5,070 nt of DNA, from NCBI GenBank assembly GCA_021778575.1, contig JAJYCH010000422.1, forward strand, positions 1-5,070, given 5' to 3'. This stretch comes from Planctomycetota bacterium. GTDB lineage: Bacteria; Planctomycetota; Planctomycetia; Isosphaerales; Isosphaeraceae. Below the pieces are notes generated by a model that worked only from the letters and a program-made list of their open reading frames with translations, ran no database searches and was not told the DNA's origin. Made by a program: the position numbers and the translations under genes. Below are positions 1-5,070 of the stretch, one piece after another. Each line of letters opens with the position of its first letter. The first letter of the stretch is position 1.

Positions 1-852
1 TACCACGACGCCTCCGAGTGTTTCCCCCAAGGTCGCGTCCCCTCTTATGATCCTCGGTTCAATTTCAACCCGTCGTCATGTCCTGCTCTCTTGATGGATC
101 GTAGCTTCCTCGTGGCCATCCTCCCGTTCATCGAGCAAAGATCGATTTATAATGCCTTGAATTTTCAAGTGTCGGTTTTCGCTGCCGAGAACTCGACGAT
201 TCATCCGCAATCGATTAGTGGTTTCGCTTGTCCGTCGGATAGCGGTGCTGGATCTCCGCGAGTGGCTTACTTCCGTGACCCAATTCCGAATCAACAGGCT
301 TATTCGTCTTTCGCTTATACTTCCTACGGAGGAATGTATGGCTCCTTTTTGAGTTTTGCATTTCAAGGGGCCACCCCAATTTGCTCGCCGAGTGCGGCAG
401 GGATTGCCGCCGCGAATGGAATTATCAACGATCTTTCACCGTTGACGACCGCTGCGATCGTCGATGGACTCAGCTCCACTATCGCCGTCACCGAACGGGC
501 GACGGCCATATTGAATCGGTCAGATGTCCCTTCCCTGGATGATTTCGATGGATATGGCTGGTGGTTCTCCGGCGAACTCGGTGACACCATCATCTCCAAC
601 TTCGCCGCCCCTAACGCCTTTCGACGCTTGGGACCTAAATTCTCGGCCCGGACCTACGCGGCGTCCAGCCTGCATCCCGGTGGACTCAACGTGCTGATGG
701 CGGATGGTTCGGTCCATTTCACGAAAGAAACGATCGACTCCTGGCAAGTTGGCGTCACCTACTTGCCGTCTGGAGAGATCAACCCACCGGGAGTCTGGCA
801 AAAACTCGCAACACGCAACGGCGGCGAAGTGATCGACGCTTCAAGCTATTAG
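1..852 (+). CDS. DUF1559 (SBP_bac_10-like) domain protein, C-terminal part, 5' end outside window
   Basis: The frame is open from base 1, before any start codon, so the gene begins upstream and 283 residues are visible before the TAG. The visible part opens with YHDASECFPQGR, the segment that in this family follows the N-terminal pilin-like helix and the conserved LHNYHD region. About 50-60 residues are therefore missing, normally including a type IV prepilin-type cleavage site and a membrane helix. Family landmarks in order are LPFIEQRSIYNALNF (about residues 41-55), FACPSDSGAG (75-84), SYGGMYGS (108-115), DGLSSTIAVTE (155-165), and the C-terminal SSLHPGGLNVLMADGSVHF (222-240) with its HPGG...ADGSV signature. 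The ending GVWQKLATRNGGEVI is also typical. These proteins are abundant in planctomycetes and presumed to be exported or envelope-anchored pseudopilin-like proteins; their function is unknown. Hand counts of sample lines in the first 360 bases give roughly 40-53% GC, lower than mutS. The gene converges on mutS. Confidence 0.93.
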   Translation, partial: YHDASECFPQGRVPSYDPRFNFNPSSCPALLMDRSFLVAILPFIEQRSIYNALNFQVSVFAAENSTIHPQSISGFACPSDSGAGSPRVAYFRDPIPNQQAYSSFAYTSYGGMYGSFLSFAFQGATPICSPSAAGIAAANGIINDLSPLTTAAIVDGLSSTIAVTERATAILNRSDVPSLDDFDGYGWWFSGELGDTIISNFAAPNAFRRLGPKFSARTYAASSLHPGGLNVLMADGSVHFTKETIDSWQVGVTYLPSGEINPPGVWQKLATRNGGEVIDASSY

Positions 853-897
853 CGTCTCACACCCATTCGCCGCGCAACTAGGCCCGCCGTTAGCGAA

Positions 898-3504
898 TTA
901 TCCCGTCAGTCCCTTGAGCCGGCGAACCAACTCCACCGCCGCTTCGGGCGAGAGCCCGTCGGGGTCGACACCGCGCAACTCGTCGAGCAACGGGTCGGGC
1001 AGGGCGGCGAACAGGCTGTTCTGCAAGGCCCGGCCGGTCTTGACCTTGGGAAGTGGCCCCGGCGACGTTTCGGGAACGTGCTGCTTCTCCAGAAACGCGA
1101 GGATCTCTCGCGCCCGGCTCAGGACGGGCGCAGGCACACCAGCCAATCGCGCCACGTGGATACCGTAACTCTGGTCGGCTCCGCCGGGGATGATCCGGTG
1201 CAGGAAGACGATCTCACCGTCGGCCTCGCGGACGGCGACGTTGGCGTTCCGGAGCCTTGGCTTCGTTTTGGCCAGGTCGACCAGTTCGTGATAGTGCGTC
1301 GCGAACAGGGTTCGAGCCCCGACGTGGTCGTGAATGTGCTCGGTGATTGCCCAGGCGAGCGAGACCCCGTCGAACGTGCTGGTCCCCCGGCCGATCTCGT
1401 CGAGGATCACCAAACTCTGGGCCGTAGCGTTGTTGAGGATGTTGGCCGTCTCGGTCATCTCGACCATGAACGTACTTTGACCTCGGCCCAGCTCGTCGGT
1501 CGCTCCGACCCGGGCGAACAGGCGGTCGACGATCCCGATCCGGGCCGATTTCGCGGGGACAAATCCACCCATCTGCGCCAGGACGGCGATCAAGGCGACC
1601 TGGCGAATGTACGTGCTTTTACCCGCCATGTTCGGCCCGGTGATCAGCAAGACCTGGCCGCCATCGGGGCCGAGCGTGAGGTCATTCGGGACAAACGCGC
1701 CGGGGGATAACAAGGTATCGAGGACCGGATGACGTCCCGCCTCGATTTCGAGGACCGGCGACTCGACCATCTCGGGTCGGCAGTAACCCTGCTTCGTCGC
1801 CAGTTCGGCCAGGCCGCAGAGGACGTCGATCTGGGCCAGAACCGCACCGGCCTGGACCAGTCGAGGAGCGTCGGCCGCCACTCGATCGCGAAGGGTCAGG
1901 AAGAGTTCGTATTCGAGGGCGTTCGCCCGTTCCTCGGCGTGGCGGACCTTGTCTTCGTATTCTTTCAGCTCCGGCGTGATGTAGCGTTCGGCGTTCTTGA
2001 CGGTGAACTTGCGGATGTAGTCGGCCGGGATCTTCGACCCCTGGCCGCTCTGGGCGTGGGTGATCTCGATGTAGAAACCCTGGACCTTGTTGTCGGCAAC
2101 CTTGAGGCCGTTGATCCCGGTCCGGCGGATCTGCTCGGCCTGATAGCGGGCAATCCAGGACCGGCCCCCCTGGGCCAGGTCGCGCTGCTCGTCGAGGTCG
2201 GCGTGGTAGCCGGCGCGGATCAGGCCGCCTTCCTTGATCGCGAGCTTCGGCTCGTCGACCATCGCCGCTTCGATGCTCGAACGGATCTCGGGGCAAAGTT
2301 CGAGCGCGGCTTCGAGTTCGGAAAGGCGTTTCGAGGCTCGGGCCGTCAATCTCGCCTTGATCTTGGGCAAGAGCGCCAGGGTCCTTCCCAGGGCGACGAG
2401 ATCCCGAGGCGTGGCCCGACCGGTGCCGATTCGAGCGGCCAGACGTTCGAGGTCGTTGGCGGCTTCGAGCGAGTCGCGAAGGTCGGTTCGAAGGTTCGCG
2501 TCGCGGATCAGCTCGGCGACGGCGTCGTGGCGGTCGAGGATCTGGCCGAGGTTCGTCAGGGGGGACGTGAGCCAGTCGCCCAGGAGCCTCGCGCCCATTG
2601 GCGTGCAGGTCTTGTCGATCGCCTGGAGCAACGAGCCGTCGCGTCGGGCGTCGCGGAGGGTCCTGGTCAGTTCGAGGCTCCGGCGGGTCATCTCGTCGAG
2701 AGCGAGGACGTCCTTGCGGTGGTAAGGGGTGAGCCGGGCGATGTGGCCGATCGCTGATTTCTGGGTATCGCGAAGGTAAGCGATCAAGGCTCCGGCGGCG
2801 GGAACCTCGGGGCAGTCGTCCTCGACGCCGAAGCCGGCGAGGGTCGTCGTGCCGAACTGCTCGTTGAGAACTTTTTGAGCCTGTTCGAGCACGAAGTCCC
2901 ACGACGGCCGCGACGTGATCGCCAGACTCTGGCTGTTCCGGAGCGCGCGAGCCCACGGGGCTTCGAGGCTCAGCTCGGAGAGCAAGACTTCCGACGGATT
3001 CAGTCGAGCGATCTCGTCGGCCAGCTCGGTCCGGCCGACGGAGGTGAGCGAGAATCGGCCGGTCGAAAGCTCGATCCAGGCCAGACCCAGCTTGCCGCGA
3101 ACCTCGACCACGGCGGCGAGGTAGTTCGAGGTCCGGGCGTCGAGGAACGCATCCTCGGTCAAGGTCCCGGGAGTGACGACCCGGACAATGTCACGCTTGA
3201 CGACCCCTTTGGCGAACTTCGGGTCTTCCACCTGCTCGCAGACCGCCGCGCGGACTCCCAGCTTCACCAGGGTCGCGAGCTTCTCCTGGAGCGCGTAGTG
3301 GGGAAATCCCGCCATCAGGGTGGGGTTCGGCCCCTTCTCTCGGGTCGATGTGTTCAGGCCGAGAAGTTGCTTGGCCCGCTCGGCGTCGTCGCCGAACATC
3401 TCGTAGAAATCGCCCATCCGGAAGAGGAGGAGGGCTTCGGGATCGCGCGCCTTGAGTTCGCGATACTGCTGCATCATCGGCGTCGAGGGGAGATCACTGC
3501 TCAT
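898..3504 (-). CDS. mutS: DNA mismatch repair protein MutS
   Basis: This is a complete 868-aa MutS, close to the 853 aa of E. coli MutS. It recognises base mismatches and small loops as a dimer and recruits MutL in an ATP-dependent way. Visible in order are: mismatch-binding domain I with GDFYEMF (F33 and E35 form the Phe-X-Glu motif that stacks at the mismatch) and the EQVEDP and RVVTPGT blocks; connector domain (about 125-250); core lever and clamp (about 265-565, with NKVQGFYIEIT at 472-482); ATPase domain with Walker A GPNMAGKST (623-631), GQSTFMVEM (675-683), Walker B LDEIGRGTS (701-709, D702/E703) and THYHE (736-740). The tail holds a beta-clamp-type motif QNSLF (828-832) and a C-terminal helical segment (about 838-868) like the E. 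coli oligomerisation domain. The ATG at 3502-3504 is chosen because no in-frame start lies between it and an upstream in-frame stop at 3571-3573; M10 or M11 are alternatives. Shine-Dalgarno support is weak: GGAG lies about 18 nt away. No frameshift or missing catalytic residue is seen. Confidence 0.98.
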   Translation of the reverse strand: MSSDLPSTPMMQQYRELKARDPEALLLFRMGDFYEMFGDDAERAKQLLGLNTSTREKGPNPTLMAGFPHYALQEKLATLVKLGVRAAVCEQVEDPKFAKGVVKRDIVRVVTPGTLTEDAFLDARTSNYLAAVVEVRGKLGLAWIELSTGRFSLTSVGRTELADEIARLNPSEVLLSELSLEAPWARALRNSQSLAITSRPSWDFVLEQAQKVLNEQFGTTTLAGFGVEDDCPEVPAAGALIAYLRDTQKSAIGHIARLTPYHRKDVLALDEMTRRSLELTRTLRDARRDGSLLQAIDKTCTPMGARLLGDWLTSPLTNLGQILDRHDAVAELIRDANLRTDLRDSLEAANDLERLAARIGTGRATPRDLVALGRTLALLPKIKARLTARASKRLSELEAALELCPEIRSSIEAAMVDEPKLAIKEGGLIRAGYHADLDEQRDLAQGGRSWIARYQAEQIRRTGINGLKVADNKVQGFYIEITHAQSGQGSKIPADYIRKFTVKNAERYITPELKEYEDKVRHAEERANALEYELFLTLRDRVAADAPRLVQAGAVLAQIDVLCGLAELATKQGYCRPEMVESPVLEIEAGRHPVLDTLLSPGAFVPNDLTLGPDGGQVLLITGPNMAGKSTYIRQVALIAVLAQMGGFVPAKSARIGIVDRLFARVGATDELGRGQSTFMVEMTETANILNNATAQSLVILDEIGRGTSTFDGVSLAWAITEHIHDHVGARTLFATHYHELVDLAKTKPRLRNANVAVREADGEIVFLHRIIPGGADQSYGIHVARLAGVPAPVLSRAREILAFLEKQHVPETSPGPLPKVKTGRALQNSLFAALPDPLLDELRGVDPDGLSPEAAVELVRRLKGLTG

Positions 3505-3518
3505 GACGGGCGGACCAT
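3501..3518 (-). other. Candidate five-codon leader ORF overlapping the mutS start
   Basis: Reading leftward, ATG GTC CGC CCG TCA TGA (MVRPS) begins 14 nt upstream of the mutS ATG. Its TGA overlaps that ATG as ATGA, the arrangement typical of translational coupling. A GGAG lies 3 nt before this small ATG, whereas the mutS ATG itself has no well-spaced Shine-Dalgarno. The geometry is visible directly. That the frame is translated is inference, and a chance occurrence is quite possible for something this short. Confidence 0.25.
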
Positions 3519-3539
3519 CGGCTCCAGGTTCCTCTTGTC

Positions 3540-3596
3540 GTAGGGCAGGGCTTGCCCTGCCGGAATCGGGTCACGGCAGGGCAAGCCCTACCCTAC
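3540..3596. repeat. Near-perfect 23-bp inverted repeat, REP/MITE-like palindromic element
   Basis: The arms at 3540-3562 and 3574-3596 are reverse complements at 22 of 23 positions, separated by an 11-nt loop (3563-3573). The one discrepancy (C at 3546 against A at 3590) becomes a G-U wobble in RNA transcribed leftward, so the stem stays fully paired in that direction. Each arm also contains a shorter palindrome: in the left arm GGCAGGGC and GCCCTGCC flank a TT (3544-3561), so the arms could also fold separately as a cruciform. The outer ends read GTAGGGC and (imperfectly) its complement. No run of T follows the stem on either strand, so it is not a classical intrinsic terminator. It sits between the STAS gene and mutS. 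The form resembles dispersed short palindromic repeats of bacterial genomes; copy number elsewhere cannot be seen from this window. Confidence 0.8.
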
Positions 3597-3631
3597 GGGG
3601 CAGAGGTCGAGGCCGATCAAACGGCTTCCGA

Positions 3632-3991
3632 TCAGAACTTGTCGAGCGCGGCCTGTTCTTCGGCGTGGATCTCGAAAACCTGGTCGAGCCGGGTGATCCG
3701 GAAGACTTCGAGGAGGTCGGGATGGATGCAGCAGAGCTTGAGCTTGCCCTTGACCGCTCCCACCTTCTTCTTGAGGTTGATCAGCTTGCCGAGCGCGGCG
3801 GAGGAGAGATACTGTACATTGCCAAAGTTCAACAAGAGCTGCTTATGGCCCTCGTCTTCCACCAGGCTGTAGAGCTGATCGCCCACTTCCTGAATGTTTT
3901 CATCGGTCACGATCTTCGTGTCCACGAAGCTAACGACCGTGACCCCATCCACGTTCTCGAGGCGGAGATGACGGCGTGGGGCTTGCGACAT
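3632..3991 (-). CDS. STAS-domain protein, anti-sigma-factor antagonist (SpoIIAA/RsbV-like)
   Basis: This is a 119-aa protein consisting of one STAS domain, the usual size for stand-alone anti-anti-sigma factors (about 110-120 aa). Such cytoplasmic proteins switch partners: the unphosphorylated form binds a serine-kinase anti-sigma factor and releases its sigma factor. Visible are an N-terminal strand VTVVSF (17-22), the KQLLLNFGNVQYLSSAALGK block (50-69), and the KLKLCCIHPDLLEVFRITRLDQVF segment (83-106), matching the family's strand-helix end with its LF-x-[IM]-T-x-L-like motif. S64 falls at the position of the phosphorylated serine of SpoIIAA (Ser58, alignment by eye). The usual D-S-[ST]-G is S63-S64-A65-A66 here. 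The ATG is supported by AGGAG 9 nt upstream. No kinase, phosphatase or sigma gene is in the window, so the partner is unknown. mutS lies 127 bp downstream on the same strand and ppk1 282 bp upstream. The domain call is firm; the exact signalling role is inferred from the family. Confidence 0.94.
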   Translation of the reverse strand: MSQAPRRHLRLENVDGVTVVSFVDTKIVTDENIQEVGDQLYSLVEDEGHKQLLLNFGNVQYLSSAALGKLINLKKKVGAVKGKLKLCCIHPDLLEVFRITRLDQVFEIHAEEQAALDKF

Positions 3992-4000
3992 CGAGGCAGA

Positions 4001-4005
4001 CTCCT
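4001..4005 (-). promoter_or_regulatory. Ribosome binding site of the STAS gene
   Basis: AGGAG on the minus strand ends 9 nt before the ATG at 3989-3991, a near-ideal spacing. It fixes the start of the STAS gene and is the clearest Shine-Dalgarno among the starts visible in this window; mutS lacks an equivalent. Confidence 0.75.
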
Positions 4006-4044
4006 GTCACGGGAGCGGTACAGCGGCGGCTGAGCAGTTCACGC

Positions 4045-4068
4045 TTGATCCGGCCGAAAGGCGATCAA
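4045..4068 (-). promoter_or_regulatory. Small hairpin in the STAS gene leader
   Basis: TTGATC (4045-4050) and GATCAA (4063-4068) are perfect complements. Inside them GCC (4053-4055) pairs with GGC (4060-4062) around a GAAA loop on the plus strand (TTTC on the minus strand), with a 2-nt bulge. The structure lies 53-76 nt upstream of the STAS ATG, so it would be in the 5' untranslated leader if transcription starts further upstream. No known riboswitch or protein-binding leader is recognised. It could equally be a DNA operator with TTGATC half-sites, or chance. Confidence 0.3.
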
Positions 4069-4105
4069 TCACTTGAGAGCCGGAATCGGACTGGTCGAAG
4101 CGTAG

Positions 4106-4144
4106 GACCACCTGACGTAGTGGTCTTATAAGAGTTACCATAAC
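4106..4144 (-). promoter_or_regulatory. Candidate promoter/operator patch upstream of the STAS gene
   Basis: This is a locally AT-rich patch within GC-rich DNA, 115-153 nt upstream of the STAS ATG. It contains a 6-bp inverted repeat GACCAC-8 nt-GTGGTC (4106-4111 and 4120-4125), a perfect 10-bp palindrome TCTTATAAGA (4124-4133), and GTTA-CCA-TAAC (4134-4144). On the minus strand TATAAG could act as a -10 element, but no convincing -35 hexamer lies 16-18 nt upstream of it, so a sigma-70 assignment is weak. The inverted repeat immediately downstream of the TATAAG would suit an operator. The sequence symmetry is seen directly; a promoter role is inference from position and composition. Confidence 0.28.
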
Positions 4145-4273
4145 ACGCGAAGGAATCAAGCGTCGACCACCGAGATCGCCGGCTCAAAAAATTGATGATT
4201 TCTTCCGGCTCGGACCTGTCCGCTCGCGCGACGGCCAGCCGTTGATGAACAGACCTTCGATGTCGGTCTCGGC

Positions 4274-5070
4274 TCAGAAATCATTGGCTCGAAACAGGAA
4301 ATTCGCTTCCGGCTTGACCCGGGTCGGGTGGATGGTGTCCACCGCCGAGAGTTCGCGGGCCAGGTTCTGGAATTCCACTTGCGACCGGATCGGGGGCTCG
4401 CCCGCCTGGGGCGGAGTGACCCGGCGATAGATCCCGTCGGGCTGGAGTTCGCGAGCCTTCACGTTGTCGATCAGGGCGACTCCGAGGATTCCATCGATGA
4501 TCCGGTTTTGCAGCCTCGGGTCTTCGATCGGGAAGAGGATCTCGACCCGTCGTCGGAAGTTGCGCGGCATCCAGTCGGCCGAGGACAGGAAGACCTCGGG
4601 CTGGTCGTTGTTCTGGAAGTAGCTGATCCGCGAGTGTTCAAGAAATTTGTCGACGATGCTGATCACCCGGATATTGTCCGAAACGCCCGGAATTCCCGGC
4701 TTCAGGCAGCAGATCCCCCGGACGATCAGATCGATCCGGACTCCCGCTCGACTGGCGGCGCCGAGCGCGACGATCGCGTGCGGGTCGACCAGGGCGTTCA
4801 TCTTGGCGATGATCCGCGCGGGCAGGCCGGCCTCGGCGTTTCGTCGTTCGCGATCGATCAGCGCGATCAGCCGATCGGCCAGGTGCATCGGTGCGATCGT
4901 CAGCTTCTTCCAGTGCTGTCCCTGCGAGTAGCCGGTCAGAAGGTTGAACAGCGCGCTGGCGTCCTCGCCGAACTCGGGCCGGCAGGTGAAGAAGCTCAGG
5001 TCGGTGTAGATCCGCGCGGTGGTCGGGTTGTAGTTGCCGGTGCCGAGGTGGACGTAGCGGCGGATGCCGT
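4274..5070 (-). CDS. ppk1: Polyphosphate kinase (PPK1), C-terminal part, 5' end outside window
   Basis: The frame is open from the right edge and gives 264 residues ending at TGA 4274-4276; the first full codon is at 5066-5068. PPK1 reversibly transfers the gamma-phosphate of ATP onto polyphosphate. The visible part begins at GIRRYVHLGTGNYNP, which aligns by eye with about residue 448 of the 688-aa E. coli enzyme, so roughly 450 N-terminal residues are missing. The phospho-acceptor histidine (E. coli His435) would lie about 13 residues beyond the right edge and cannot be checked. Residues matching E. coli ATP-site positions are present: Y21 in TARIYTD (Tyr468), R117 in IVRGIC (Arg564) and H145 in FLEHSR (His592, codon 4634-4636). 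Other conserved blocks are GVSDNIRVISIVDKFLEH (128-145) and VFLSSADWMPRN (159-170). The last 25 or so residues (ending FLFRANDF) extend beyond the E. coli C-terminus. A shorter call starting at the internal Met at 4886-4888 would be wrong, because homology continues upstream. The next gene downstream is the STAS gene, 282 bp away. Confidence 0.96.
   Translation of the reverse strand, partial: GIRRYVHLGTGNYNPTTARIYTDLSFFTCRPEFGEDASALFNLLTGYSQGQHWKKLTIAPMHLADRLIALIDRERRNAEAGLPARIIAKMNALVDPHAIVALGAASRAGVRIDLIVRGICCLKPGIPGVSDNIRVISIVDKFLEHSRISYFQNNDQPEVFLSSADWMPRNFRRRVEILFPIEDPRLQNRIIDGILGVALIDNVKARELQPDGIYRRVTPPQAGEPPIRSQVEFQNLARELSAVDTIHPTRVKPEANFLFRANDF

Noticed and set aside
91..96. TTG/ATG codons at 91-96 as the start of the DUF1559 protein.
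   Set aside because: The same frame is open back to base 1 and encodes family-typical sequence (YHDASECFPQGR), so these are internal codons.
853..900. ATTCGC (865-870) and GCGAAT (893-898) form a 6-bp inverted repeat in the convergent gap between the DUF1559 gene and mutS, a possible bidirectional terminator.
   Set aside because: The loop is 22 nt, the stem overlaps the mutS stop codon, and no T-run follows on either strand. Too weak to call.
1682..2956. Long open frames inside mutS: 424 codons on the minus strand in another frame (1682-2956), and plus-strand frames at 1729-2757, 1078-1710 and 2875-3543.
   Set aside because: They lie wholly or almost wholly within mutS, whose conserved motifs prove its frame. 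Their translations are Arg/Pro/Gly/Asp-rich low-complexity text without recognisable domains, as expected for shadow frames in GC-rich DNA.
3610..3627. Small GCCG-ATCAAA-CGGC hairpin just after the STAS stop codon.
   Set aside because: Only 4 bp of strong stem and no T-run on the minus strand, so not supportable as a terminator.
3452..4033. Plus-strand open frames across the STAS gene (193 and 106 codons).
   Set aside because: They are antisense to a clear STAS-domain gene with a good ribosome binding site, run through the inverted repeat, and show no family motif.
4179..4211. T6 tract on the minus strand (A6 at 4186-4191) downstream of ppk1, flanked by CCGGCTC direct repeats (4179-4185 and 4205-4211), considered as the ppk1 terminator.
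   Set aside because: The flanking repeats are direct rather than inverted. The only stems just upstream are 4-5 bp (such as CGGAC/GTCCG with a 2-nt loop) and lie too far from the T tract for a normal intrinsic terminator.
1..5070. A previously undescribed system, CRISPR array, transposon, toxin-antitoxin or defence module.
   Set aside because: All sizeable coding regions belong to known families (DUF1559, MutS, STAS, PPK1). No repeat-spacer array, transposase, integrase or paired small ORFs with toxin-antitoxin features were seen on either strand.

Overview
The window looks like chromosomal DNA of a GC-rich planctomycete, most plausibly from the Isosphaeraceae/Gemmataceae side of the phylum. 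The main clue is the left-edge gene. It encodes a DUF1559 (SBP_bac_10-type) protein, a family hugely expanded in Planctomycetes and rare elsewhere. The high-GC codon use of the other genes and the lone STAS-domain protein fit the same group. The genus assignment is inference.

Layout, left to right. Bases 1-852 (+) hold the C-terminal 283 residues of the DUF1559 protein; its pilin-like N-terminus lies off the left edge. After a 45-bp convergent gap, bases 898-3504 (-) hold a complete, intact mutS (868 aa) with mismatch-recognition, ATPase and beta-clamp-binding motifs all visible. Bases 3505-3631 are a short intergenic region. It contains a near-perfect 23-bp inverted repeat that looks like a dispersed REP/MITE-type element, and a five-codon reading frame whose stop overlaps the mutS start. 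Bases 3632-3991 (-) hold a 119-aa STAS-domain protein of the anti-sigma-factor-antagonist type with a good ribosome binding site. Bases 3992-4273 are non-coding and hold the STAS leader, with candidate hairpins and an AT-rich palindromic patch. Bases 4274-5070 (-) hold the C-terminal 264 residues of polyphosphate kinase (ppk1), which runs off the right edge.

ppk1, the STAS gene and mutS all point leftward. The STAS-mutS gap is 127 bp with no obvious promoter or U-tract terminator, so read-through from the STAS gene into mutS is plausible. The 282-bp ppk1-STAS gap is large enough to hold a separate promoter. The three products (phosphate/energy storage, partner-switching regulation, mismatch repair) do not form one known pathway. 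The neighbourhood looks like ordinary housekeeping and regulatory chromosome rather than a defence island or mobile region.

I found no CRISPR array, tRNA, rRNA, transposase or evidence of a new multi-gene system. The points most worth a second look are the inverted repeat between the STAS gene and mutS, the mini-ORF at the mutS start, the altered phospho-acceptor motif of the STAS protein, and the structured leader upstream of it.
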